A stretch of DNA of 64,000 nucleotides, taken from Duganella sp. BJB480. GTDB lineage: Bacteria; Pseudomonadota; Gammaproteobacteria; Burkholderiales; Burkholderiaceae_D. This document shows, piece after piece, positions 42,290 through 50,130 of this stretch (position 1 is the stretch's first letter; each line of letters starts with the position of its first letter). Where the stretch lies: positions 496,001 to 560,000 of the forward strand of contig QVIN01000005.1 in assembly GCA_003416985.1 (NCBI GenBank), read 5' to 3'. The notes below the pieces were generated by a model. The model was not told the origin of the DNA and made no database searches. It saw only the letters and a program-made list of their open reading frames with translations. A program made the position numbers and the translations under genes.

Positions 42290-44038
42290 ATGAATTTAGC
42301 AAAAATGAAAGTCGGAACGCGCCTGGGTCTTGGATTCGCGCTGGTTCTTTTATTCCTGGTGGCTGTGACCGCCGTGGGTATCTTCCGCATGGCACAGATC
42401 CAGGATCGTCTGGATCACGTGATTACGGTGAACAACGTGGTGTCGCGCCTGGTGGTCGACATGCGTTCCAACGTGGGCGACCGCGTGACCTCGCTGCGCA
42501 TCCTGACCCTGATGACCGATGCCGGCGACATGGAACCGGAAATGAATCGCATCAAGGAACTGGCCGGCAAGTACGCCGACGCGCAGAACAAACTGAGCTC
42601 GCAGTTCGCCATCGAAGCCACCGCTGAGGAAAAAGCGTTGCTGGCGACGGTCAAGGAGCAGGAGGCGGTCGCCATGCCGGCCATCGCCAAGGCGTCCGAA
42701 CTGTGGCTGGCCAACAAGGCCGAGGAAGCCACCAAGGTCCTGATCAAGGAAATCCGTCCGGCCCAGAAAAAATGGATGGCCGCGCTCGATCAGCTGGGCA
42801 CGCTGGAAGACAAGCTGAACGCGCAGGTGCAGACCGACGCCGCCGCCGGCTTCTCGGCCGCGCGCAGCTTCATGATCATCATGGGCGTGCTGGCCGTCGC
42901 GATCTCGGTCGCCGCCGCCTACATCATCACCCGCGGCCTGCTGAAACAGCTGGGCGGCGAACCGGACTACACCGCCTCGATCGCCGGCAGCATCGCCAAC
43001 GGCGACCTGTCGATCGCCATCGACACCGACGGCAACGACAAGGACAGCCTGCTGTCCGAGATGAAGGAAATGCGCAACAGCCTGGTCGACATCGTGGGCC
43101 AGGTCCGCTCGGGCACCGAGACCATCGGCACCGCCTCGCGTGAAATCGCCGCCGGCAATATCGACCTGTCGTCGCGCACCGAGATGCAGGCCAGCTCGCT
43201 GGAGAAGACCGCCTCGGCGATGGAAGAGCTGACCTCGACCGTGAAGCAGAACGCCGACAATGCCCGCGAAGCGAACCGCCTGGCCTCGGACGCGTCGGAC
43301 GTCGCCATCAAGGGCGGCAAGGTGGTGTCGGAAGTGGTCAACACCATGAGTTCGATCGACGCCTCGGCCAAGAAGATCGTCGACATCATCGGCGTGATCG
43401 ACGGCATCGCCTTCCAGACCAACATCCTGGCGCTGAACGCGGCGGTTGAAGCGGCCCGCGCCGGCGAACAGGGCCGCGGCTTCGCGGTGGTGGCGTCGGA
43501 AGTGCGCAACCTGGCCCAGCGTTCCGCTGGCGCCGCCAAGGAAATCAAGATGCTGATCGACGACTCGGTGGAAAAAGTCGGCGCCGGCACCAAGCTGGTC
43601 GGCCAGGCCGGCGTGACGATGGACGAAGTGGTGGCCTCGGTGCGCCGCGTGACCGACATCATGAGCGAGATCGCCAACGCCAGCCAGGAGCAGAGCGCCG
43701 GCATCGAGCAGGTGAACCACTCCATCATCGAGATGGATAGCATGACCCAACAAAACGCCGCGCTGGTGGAAGAAGCCGCCGCCGCCGCGCAAAGCTTGCA
43801 GGACCAGGCCGCCGAACTGTCGCGCGTGGTCAGCATCTTCAAACTGGTGGAGGGCGAGGAGCGCGTGTCGGCTCCGGTGTACCAGCCTGCCGCCGTCAAG
43901 GCAACGGTCAAGCCGATCGTCGCCCGCGCTCCTGTCAAGAAACTGGCCTCCGCGCCGGCGCCTGCCGCAGCAGCCAAACCGAAGAAAGTCGCCTCGGCCG
44001 CCAGCGCAGCCGGCAGCGATGAGTGGGAAGAGTTTTAA
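42290..44038 (+). CDS. Methyl-accepting chemotaxis protein
   Basis: Membrane chemoreceptor, 582 residues. N-terminal helix (RLGLGFALVLLFLVAVTAVG), a periplasmic four-helix-bundle sensor (about 30-190), a second membrane helix (FMIIMGVLAVAISVAAAYII) and a HAMP region follow. The signalling hairpin tip IDGIAFQTNILALNAAVEAA is conserved. The C-terminus ends in Asp-Glu-Trp-Glu-Glu-Phe, matching the CheR/CheB-tethering pentapeptide (xWxxF). The start at 42290 precedes the first membrane helix; a longer start at 42221 is less likely. No other che genes are adjacent. The ligand is unknown. Confidence 0.93.
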   Translation: MNLAKMKVGTRLGLGFALVLLFLVAVTAVGIFRMAQIQDRLDHVITVNNVVSRLVVDMRSNVGDRVTSLRILTLMTDAGDMEPEMNRIKELAGKYADAQNKLSSQFAIEATAEEKALLATVKEQEAVAMPAIAKASELWLANKAEEATKVLIKEIRPAQKKWMAALDQLGTLEDKLNAQVQTDAAAGFSAARSFMIIMGVLAVAISVAAAYIITRGLLKQLGGEPDYTASIAGSIANGDLSIAIDTDGNDKDSLLSEMKEMRNSLVDIVGQVRSGTETIGTASREIAAGNIDLSSRTEMQASSLEKTASAMEELTSTVKQNADNAREANRLASDASDVAIKGGKVVSEVVNTMSSIDASAKKIVDIIGVIDGIAFQTNILALNAAVEAARAGEQGRGFAVVASEVRNLAQRSAGAAKEIKMLIDDSVEKVGAGTKLVGQAGVTMDEVVASVRRVTDIMSEIANASQEQSAGIEQVNHSIIEMDSMTQQNAALVEEAAAAAQSLQDQAAELSRVVSIFKLVEGEERVSAPVYQPAAVKATVKPIVARAPVKKLASAPAPAAAAKPKKVASAASAAGSDEWEEF

Positions 44039-44136
44039 AACTTTGCCGCAGTCTGCCGCCGCGCTTTTGCGCGGCACATGGGCCCGCTGTGGGTTTCGAT
44101 AAACCAGTTATTAATAATAATTTAGTTGGGAAATAA

Positions 44137-44475
44137 ATGAATAAGTTTTCGACCAGTGTATTCGCCGCCGTCATCCTGTCCGCCGCTTCCACCGCCTTTG
44201 CCGGCGAAGTGCCAGCATCGCTGGATGCCAAGAACTGCAAGGCTGAATACCCTAAAGCATCGCTGATCAACGAAGAGCAGGGCGACGTCGCCATGTCCTT
44301 CCTGGTGGCCGCCGACGGCAGCGTCGTTGAATCCAAGGTCGACAAGTCGAGTGGCTACAAGAATCTGGACCGCGCCGCAATCAAAGCCCTGAGCGCCTGC
44401 AAATTCAAACCGGGTACCAAGGATGGCGCCGTCGCCCAGACCTGGACCAAAGTCGACTACAGCTGGAAGCTGTAA
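44137..44475 (+). CDS. Periplasmic TonB C-terminal-like protein (copy 1)
   Basis: A 112-residue secreted protein: signal peptide to Ala-Phe-Ala-Gly, then a domain like the TonB C-terminus (CKAEYPKASLINEEQGDVAM, VVESKVDKSSGYKNLDRAAI, KALSACKFKPGT). It has neither the N-terminal anchor helix nor the proline-rich spacer of TonB, so it cannot transduce energy in the usual way. The following gene is a close paralogue. Two Cys residues could form a disulfide. Confidence 0.82.
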   Translation: MNKFSTSVFAAVILSAASTAFAGEVPASLDAKNCKAEYPKASLINEEQGDVAMSFLVAADGSVVESKVDKSSGYKNLDRAAIKALSACKFKPGTKDGAVAQTWTKVDYSWKL

Positions 44476-44541
44476 TCAGAGTCAACGGGGCCGTGCGGCG
44501 ACGCGCGGCCTGAGTGCCGGATACCTACACTTGGGGAAATC

Positions 44542-44889
44542 ATGTCTACAAATAAGCGTTGGTTAAGTGTGATCGCAGCAGTGCTCGTTTCGAGCGCACC
44601 GGCAGTGTTCGCTGCCGAAGTCCCTGCCAGTTTCGATGCCAAAAACTGCAAGGCCGAATACCCGAAAGCGTCGTTGATGAACGAAGAGCAGGGTACGGTG
44701 TCGATGTCCTTCCTGATCAAAGCCGACGGTACCGTGGCCGACTCCAAGGTCGACAAGAGCAGCGGCTTCAAGAACCTGGACAAGGCGGCGATCAAGTCCC
44801 TGAGCGCCTGCAAGTTCAAGCCGGGCACCAAGGACGGCGCCCCGGCCGAGACCTGGACCAAGGTCGACTACGCCTGGAAGCTGGACTAA
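44542..44889 (+). CDS. Periplasmic TonB C-terminal-like protein (copy 2)
   Basis: A 115-residue paralogue of the gene 66 bp upstream, sharing almost the whole mature domain (EVPASFDAKNCKAEYPKASL, KADGTVADSKVDKSSGFKNL). The pair arose by tandem duplication. The signal peptide is different in detail but equally clear. A GGGGAAA ribosome site lies before the ATG, and a strong terminator follows. Confidence 0.82.
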   Translation: MSTNKRWLSVIAAVLVSSAPAVFAAEVPASFDAKNCKAEYPKASLMNEEQGTVSMSFLIKADGTVADSKVDKSSGFKNLDKAAIKSLSACKFKPGTKDGAPAETWTKVDYAWKLD

Positions 44890-44904
44890 TTTCCTTGAGG
44901 TATC

Positions 44905-44936
44905 AAAAAAGGAACCGCCTGCGGTTCCTTTTTTTT
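44905..44936 (+). terminator. Strong terminator after the TonB-like pair
   Basis: GGAACCGC-CT-GCGGTTCC (44911-44928) flanked by A6 and T8, so it can work in both directions. Confidence 0.92.
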
Positions 44937-45027
44937 CGCCTGCGGCAACCGTTGTAACAAGCTGTAATCGGGCTCCGGCGGCGGCGCGCTTCCTTATATA
45001 GTAATATCAGAAACTAGGAGGAGTGCC

Positions 45028-45435
45028 ATGAAAACCATCATCGCCGTTGCCGCCGCAGTGGCGGCCTTGTCCGGCTGCGCCGTCCAGCAGCCCGGCTATT
45101 ACGCCACCACCACGCGGGTGGTCCAGGATCCCTACCAGTGGCACACCGTCGCGGTGTCGCCGTCGGACCGCGGCTACAACAGCGGGTCGTCGACCGTCAC
45201 CTACGAGGAAGTGCCGAGCTCGCGCACGGTGTACGTCACCGAGCCGGCCTACACCACCACCTACGTCCAGTCGGCGCCGGTCTACTACGCGCCGGCCCCG
45301 GCCTACTACGCGCCCGCGCCGGCCTACTACTATCCGCCGGTCAGCATCGGCCTGGACTTCTCGTTCGGCCACTGGTGCTGCGGCGGCGGCCACCACGGCT
45401 GGGGCGGACGCGGCTACGGCCGCTACCGCCGCTGA
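45028..45435 (+). CDS. Small Tyr/Pro-rich lipoprotein
   Basis: A 135-residue lipoprotein: the lipobox Leu-Ser-Gly-Cys is at residues 15-18 after a short signal (MKTIIAVAAAVAALSG). The mature part has a Thr/Val-rich region, then repeats of Tyr-Tyr-Ala-Pro-Ala-Pro-Ala, and a Gly/His/Arg-rich end (CCGGGHHGWGGRGYGRYRR). AGGAGG precedes the ATG. The His/Cys/Gly end might bind metal. The function is unknown. Confidence 0.78.
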   Translation: MKTIIAVAAAVAALSGCAVQQPGYYATTTRVVQDPYQWHTVAVSPSDRGYNSGSSTVTYEEVPSSRTVYVTEPAYTTTYVQSAPVYYAPAPAYYAPAPAYYYPPVSIGLDFSFGHWCCGGGHHGWGGRGYGRYRR

Positions 45436-45471
45436 GCGCGGCAACGGCCGCCACCGGCGCGCGGCGCCGGT

Positions 45472-47034
45472 TCAGCCTATGTACTTGTGCGTCGCCACGG
45501 TGGCATGCGCGGGCGCCAGTCCGCGCTTTTTCTTGACGTACAAGGACAATCCCTCCTGCAGCTTGTCCATGCTGCTCTTTTCCACATACATGCCCTTGTT
45601 CTGCCGGACCGGATCGAGCACGTAGCGCGATTCCGCAATGAAGCGCTGGCACTCCTTCAGCAGCGGGTCCAGGTGGTTGCGCTTGTTCTGTTCCCAGTTC
45701 GCCATCCAGCCGTCCTCGATGATGTTGTTCGACAGGATGTTGAGCACATTGCTGGTGGTGTTGTTGGCCAGGTAGTAGCAGCCCAGCAGCGGCGACACCA
45801 GGAAGATGTTCGAGCTCAGCGCATCCATGGCCGAGGTGCCCAGGATCAGGTTGACCTTCTTCATCTCCTTGTAGCGCACGCCCATGATCATGATCTTCTG
45901 GCAGGTGGTGGCGATGGCGCTGGCGGCCGCCACGGCCGGCCCGGTCACGCCGCCCAGGTCGGCGAACAGGCCGGCCGTGGACACCGCCAGCTGCGTGGTC
46001 TGGATCGCCGCCAGCGCCGCGTGCTCGTTGCGGCTGGTGCGCAGCAGCGCGGCCACCGCGTCGCAGGCGTCGCGCGCGTCGCCCGGCAGCAGGAAGCCGC
46101 GCTGCACCGTGGTCTTCTGCGCCTTGTGCCAGTCCATCGCCGCCGTGCCCCAGTTGCTGGCCGCCTTGGCGCCGGCCTTGACCTGCTGCACCAGCGGCAG
46201 CGCCGACGTGATGAAGTCGGCCATGAACTCCACGCCCAGCTCGCCGATGATGGCGCCGATGTCGAGCGAATCGAACAGCTCGAACAGCAGCCGCAGCACC
46301 TTGTCGAAGCCCGGCACGTCCAGCATGGCGGACAGGTCGATGCCGGGGATGTGGATGGCGCTGAAATCGATCTGCCGCAGGTCGATGCCGGGCAGGTCCA
46401 GCGCCGGCAGGTGGACGTTGGGCAGGCTGATGTCCGGGATCGCCAGGTGCGGCAGGCTGACCGTCAGGTCGATGTCGAAGAACTCCGGGAACTGCAGGCG
46501 CACGCGCGGGAACAGCACGTCGAAATCGATCTCCAGGATCTTGCTCAGGTCGTACAGCACCGAGGGGATGTTGACGTCCGGTAGCCGCACCAGGATCTTG
46601 AACGCCAGCGCCCGCAGCGAGATCGTCGGCAGCAGATCCTTGAACTTGATCAGCCCCTTCAGGTTGAGGCGGACCGCGGGCAGGTCGAAGCCGGGGATGT
46701 CGCCCAGCTTGATGTCGGGGACCAGGTTGATGTCGAAGTTGGGCAGCGGGATGCGCGGCAGCGTGAAGTTGACCAGCTCGCGCAAGTCGATGCCCTTGAA
46801 GAGATTGAGGTTCAGCTCGAGCGGGCTGATGTCCGGCACCGACACGCCCGGCACCGCCGCGAGTTTTTTCTTGCACTCCTTGGCGTCCTTGGCCAGCGTC
46901 CTGGCGTCCTCCAGCCGGCTCTTGGGGCGCAGCTGGGTGCCGCCGAACATGGCCTTGAGCGACTCCTTGCGCTCGCGCTTGATGTGCATGAACGCCGCTT
47001 GCAGCGCGATCTCTTCGTTGAACGTCAGTGGCAT
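45472..47034 (-). CDS. Unknown protein with repeated Leu/Pro/Ile/Asp segments
   Basis: A 520-residue protein that I do not recognise. Residues about 60-255 consist of short segments of the pattern hydrophobic-Asp-hydrophobic-Pro-Gly (for example IPDISLPNVHLPALDLPGID), repeated every 8-12 residues. They resemble a beta-type repeat of the kind seen in eukaryotic AHNAK. The C-terminal half is helical with hydrophobic stretches (ISNIFLVSPLLGCYY-like, TTQLAVSTAGLFADLGGVTG) and a basic tail. No signal peptide is seen. The start at 47034 follows AGGAGC. The gene lies 29 bp downstream of the permease gene, on the same strand and likely the same transcript. Confidence 0.75.
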   Translation of the reverse strand: MPLTFNEEIALQAAFMHIKRERKESLKAMFGGTQLRPKSRLEDARTLAKDAKECKKKLAAVPGVSVPDISPLELNLNLFKGIDLRELVNFTLPRIPLPNFDINLVPDIKLGDIPGFDLPAVRLNLKGLIKFKDLLPTISLRALAFKILVRLPDVNIPSVLYDLSKILEIDFDVLFPRVRLQFPEFFDIDLTVSLPHLAIPDISLPNVHLPALDLPGIDLRQIDFSAIHIPGIDLSAMLDVPGFDKVLRLLFELFDSLDIGAIIGELGVEFMADFITSALPLVQQVKAGAKAASNWGTAAMDWHKAQKTTVQRGFLLPGDARDACDAVAALLRTSRNEHAALAAIQTTQLAVSTAGLFADLGGVTGPAVAAASAIATTCQKIMIMGVRYKEMKKVNLILGTSAMDALSSNIFLVSPLLGCYYLANNTTSNVLNILSNNIIEDGWMANWEQNKRNHLDPLLKECQRFIAESRYVLDPVRQNKGMYVEKSSMDKLQEGLSLYVKKKRGLAPAHATVATHKYIG

Positions 47035-47063
47035 GAAGGAATGCTCCTTGATGGAAAAGCGGC

Positions 47064-47738
47064 TCAGCGCTTGGACGACCGCGCGTGCGACAGCGTCAGC
47101 CTGCGCTGCACGCCGGCCATGAACGCCGACGTCTTGAAGCGCCCGACCAACGCCGTGAACACCAGCGCGGTGACGACGAAATAAAAGCTGCAATAGATGT
47201 ACACCGGCACCATGACGCTGGTGCCGGTGGCGGCGATCACCGTGTTGCATCGACTGACCAGCTCGCTCACGCCCACCAGCGACGAGGCGCTGGACGCGAT
47301 GAACGAAATCAGGAACACATTGATCCAGGTCGGAATGAACAGCAGCGCCGCGCCGATGTCCCCGCGCCGCCAGGCGCGGTGCGCCACCACCAGGCTCTCC
47401 GAGGTGAACGACAGCGGCGCCGCCGACAGGCCGATCACCGCCTTGACCCATTGCGGCACATGCAGCGCGACGCCGCTGCCCGGCAGTGTGAACTCGCTGG
47501 GCAGCACGAACACCGCGTAAAAGATCAGGGCCAGCGTCGGCACGCCGCGCAGGAAGGTCGAGACGCGCTCGGCGATGGCGGCGATGCGGCCCTGCCGCGT
47601 CACGCGCAGCCAGGCCAGGCCCGCGCCCATCAGCGAGCCGAGCGCGACGGCGCACACCGCGATGAAGATATTCCACAGGAAGCCCTGCAGCAGAAAGGGC
47701 GTCCACGTCAGCAGGAAGCTCAGGGTCTCGGTGTTCAT
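47064..47738 (-). CDS. Amino-acid-type ABC transporter permease
   Basis: A 224-residue inner-membrane permease of the HisM/GlnP type with about five membrane helices: FLLQGFLWNIFIAVCAVALG, RGVPTLALIFYAVFVLP and the FTSESLVVAHRAWRRGD loop, where the EAA motif is poorly kept. It overlaps the stop of the upstream SBP-permease gene (ATGA-like, 47735-47738), so the pair should form one transporter. No ATP-binding gene lies on either side. Confidence 0.82.
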   Translation of the reverse strand: MNTETLSFLLTWTPFLLQGFLWNIFIAVCAVALGSLMGAGLAWLRVTRQGRIAAIAERVSTFLRGVPTLALIFYAVFVLPSEFTLPGSGVALHVPQWVKAVIGLSAAPLSFTSESLVVAHRAWRRGDIGAALLFIPTWINVFLISFIASSASSLVGVSELVSRCNTVIAATGTSVMVPVYIYCSFYFVVTALVFTALVGRFKTSAFMAGVQRRLTLSHARSSKR

Positions 47739-49345
47739 GGTCGCTCCGCCGCCGGCAGCCAGGTTTTTTCCACATAGTTGAACAGGCGCGTCCACAGGCT
47801 GGTGATCAGGTAGAAGGTGATCAGCAGCATCGTCATGGTCAGGAAGATGTTGCCCTTCTCGGCGATCAGCAGGCTGCTCGCGCTCAGCAGTTCGGGGATG
47901 GCGATGGCCGAGGCGATCATGGTCTGCTTGGTCAGGTTGATCAGCGCCTGCTTGACCGGCCAGCTGGCGTACTGCGCGGTGCGCGCCAGCCGCGTCGCTT
48001 GCAGCCGGTAGCCGGGCTCGGTGGTACGCACATGGTTGGCCGCCTCGACCAGGGCGCGCATCACCATGCCGGCCGTGTAGTAGCCGGAGCAGAACGCCGC
48101 CACCGCGAACGCCGGCAGCTTGACGCCGAACTCGTGCATGGTCCAGCCGCCGAAGCCGAAGAAGATCAGGTACATCATCAACAGCGGCGGCGTCAGCCGG
48201 CCGTAGGCCATCACCGCGTGCAGCAGGCGCGTGGCCCAGCCGTCGCGGCCGTCCACCGCGATGGCCACCGCGATGCCCAGCGCCAGGCTGATGACCACGC
48301 CGGCCGCGATCAGCAGCATCGTATAGCCTATACCCTGCAGGAACTTGGTGCGGTCGTACGGGTCGTAGAGGAAGTTCAGGTCCACGCCCAACTGCTCCTT
48401 GACCCACAGGCCGACCGCCTGCACGCCGGCCACCTCGGCGCTGGAGACGTTCTCCGCGCTGCGGCAGGCGGCGATCCAGTTGCCGCTGCTGTTGCGCACG
48501 CACTTGTAGAGTCCGTCCTGGCCGCGATCGGACCACAGCGCCTGCTGCGCCTTCAGCCACGAGGTCGAGGCGATGCCCCATTTGCGGTTGGCCTCCAGCA
48601 GCCAGCCGGTGCGGTGCAGGTCGGCCACGATATTGCCCAGCGCCAGATCCAGTTCGCCGCCGCGCTCGCTGCGCGAGATGAAGATCGCCATCGGCGTGAC
48701 CAGCGCGTTCGGCAGCGGCATCGTGTAGCCGCGCCAGTCGGGCAGCGCGCTGGTGTTGAACAGCGCCGCCGTCGCGTACAGGAAGCCCGAACACTGGCCG
48801 TCGCGCAGCGCCAGATGGGCGTCGCGCACCGTCTTGTAGGTTTGCAGCTCGAGCAGGTAGCGCTCGCTCATCGGCTTGTTGAAGTAGCTGCCCTGCACCG
48901 CGCAGATGGTCTCGTGGCGGATCTTCGGCCAGGCGTCGACCGCCTGTCCCGGCCCGAACAGCACGTTGACGCTGGTCTCGTTGTAGCCCGGCTCGATGGC
49001 GGTGGCGATCTTGCGCCGCGCCGGCGTGTCGCCGACGGTGGCGATCAGGATGTCGACATCGCCCAGCTCCAGTTTCTGGAACCTGTTCTCGGTGGTGATG
49101 CTGACCTTTTTCAGCGCTACGCCGAGCCGGGCCGCGACCAGCGCGGCGATGTCGCTCTCGAAGCCGACCACCTCGCCCTGCGCGTTGAGTGAATTGTAGG
49201 GGCTGAAGTCGGTCTTGACGCCGACCCGCAGCACGCCGTTCTTGCGGATGGCGTCCAGCGTCGCGCTGCCGCCCGCCTGCGCCGGCAGCGACAGGAACAG
49301 CAGTCCGATCAGACCCAGTACTTTTAAAAAAGCGCTATTCCACAT
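47735..49345 (-). CDS. Solute-binding protein fused to ABC permease
   Basis: A single chain of about 536 residues combining a periplasmic SBP family 3 domain with an amino-acid-type permease. A signal/anchor (MWNSAFLKVLGLIGLLFLSL) is followed by the SBP start (KNGVLRVGVKTDFSPYNSLN), motif VGFESDIAALVAARLG and QGSYFNKP. From residue about 335 there are membrane segments (KFLQGIGYTMLLIAAGVVIS) and a permease loop. Fused SBP-permeases exist in amino-acid importers. The ATPase must be encoded elsewhere. The start at 49345 gives the best signal peptide; a longer frame begins at 49402. It is divergent from the 49501 gene. Confidence 0.8.
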   Translation of the reverse strand: MWNSAFLKVLGLIGLLFLSLPAQAGGSATLDAIRKNGVLRVGVKTDFSPYNSLNAQGEVVGFESDIAALVAARLGVALKKVSITTENRFQKLELGDVDILIATVGDTPARRKIATAIEPGYNETSVNVLFGPGQAVDAWPKIRHETICAVQGSYFNKPMSERYLLELQTYKTVRDAHLALRDGQCSGFLYATAALFNTSALPDWRGYTMPLPNALVTPMAIFISRSERGGELDLALGNIVADLHRTGWLLEANRKWGIASTSWLKAQQALWSDRGQDGLYKCVRNSSGNWIAACRSAENVSSAEVAGVQAVGLWVKEQLGVDLNFLYDPYDRTKFLQGIGYTMLLIAAGVVISLALGIAVAIAVDGRDGWATRLLHAVMAYGRLTPPLLMMYLIFFGFGGWTMHEFGVKLPAFAVAAFCSGYYTAGMVMRALVEAANHVRTTEPGYRLQATRLARTAQYASWPVKQALINLTKQTMIASAIAIPELLSASSLLIAEKGNIFLTMTMLLITFYLITSLWTRLFNYVEKTWLPAAERP

Positions 49346-49500
49346 TGTCGTTTTCGCGGGCCGAGGACCGGAGTTCATGCTACCCCAAGGCGGGCTGGTC
49401 ACGCAACGGCGGCGCCGTCCACTGTGGCGTGGCGGGCGGCCGATTGCGTTATCAAGCTGCTCATGTTATTGTCGATCGACCTTGTCCTTCCGAGGCATCC

Positions 49501-50130
49501 ATGCTGCATCCACTGGCCAGCCTATGGCGCCATTCCAGCCGCGTCACCTTCTATGAATCCGGCGGCCAGGCCGGGCAGGTCGTGTTGCAAGGCGGAGGGC
49601 GGATGCCGGGTGCGCGGCGGCGCTTTTCGTCGTCCGACGACGCCCACACCTACCTGCGCTACTGGTTGGGCGAACCGGCCGCGCGCGCCGAACTCAAATG
49701 GATATTGCAACGCTCGGGCCCCTCGCTGGCAACCGCCCAGCCGGGCGCGGACGCCTGGCTGCACGCGCTGGCCGGGCGCCTGATGAGCGGCGCCGTCATC
49801 GTGCTGGAAGAGCTGAGCCGGCAGGCCCGGCCGGGCCGCCTGGTGGCGCCGGCCAGCGCCGCCGCCGCGCCAGCGTCCCTGCCGGCACTGAGCGAGGCGC
49901 CGGCGATCCCGGTCGTGCCCAACCTGCTGCCGGTGCTGGAGGACATCCGCATCGAAGGCGCCGAAGTGCTGCCGGAACTGAACCAGGCGCTGGCGCAGGT
50001 CGACGCGACCATCGCGACCGTGGGTTCGGCCTCGCTGTCGCTGGAGCCGGCGCCGTCCAAGGTGGCCGCGATCAAGACCGCGCTCACCGACGCCACCTCG
50101 CGCACCACTTCCACGCTGGGCTCGTTGTAG
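49501..50130 (+). CDS. Hypothetical protein upstream of the giant helical protein
   Basis: A 209-residue protein with no recognised family. The N-terminal 100 residues look folded (HSSRVTFYESGGQAGQVVLQ, AHTYLRYWLGEPAARAELKW). The C-terminal part is Ala/Pro-rich and ends in a helical segment (LNQALAQVDATIATVGSASL) similar in style to the next protein. GAGG lies before the ATG. The stop codon is directly followed by the ATG of the next gene, so the two are translationally linked. Confidence 0.68.
   Translation: MLHPLASLWRHSSRVTFYESGGQAGQVVLQGGGRMPGARRRFSSSDDAHTYLRYWLGEPAARAELKWILQRSGPSLATAQPGADAWLHALAGRLMSGAVIVLEELSRQARPGRLVAPASAAAAPASLPALSEAPAIPVVPNLLPVLEDIRIEGAEVLPELNQALAQVDATIATVGSASLSLEPAPSKVAAIKTALTDATSRTTSTLGSL

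Noticed and set aside
44060..44085. Terminator after the chemoreceptor gene
   Set aside because: A CCGCGC/GCGCGG hairpin exists but is followed by a non-T sequence, so termination is unlikely by the intrinsic mechanism.
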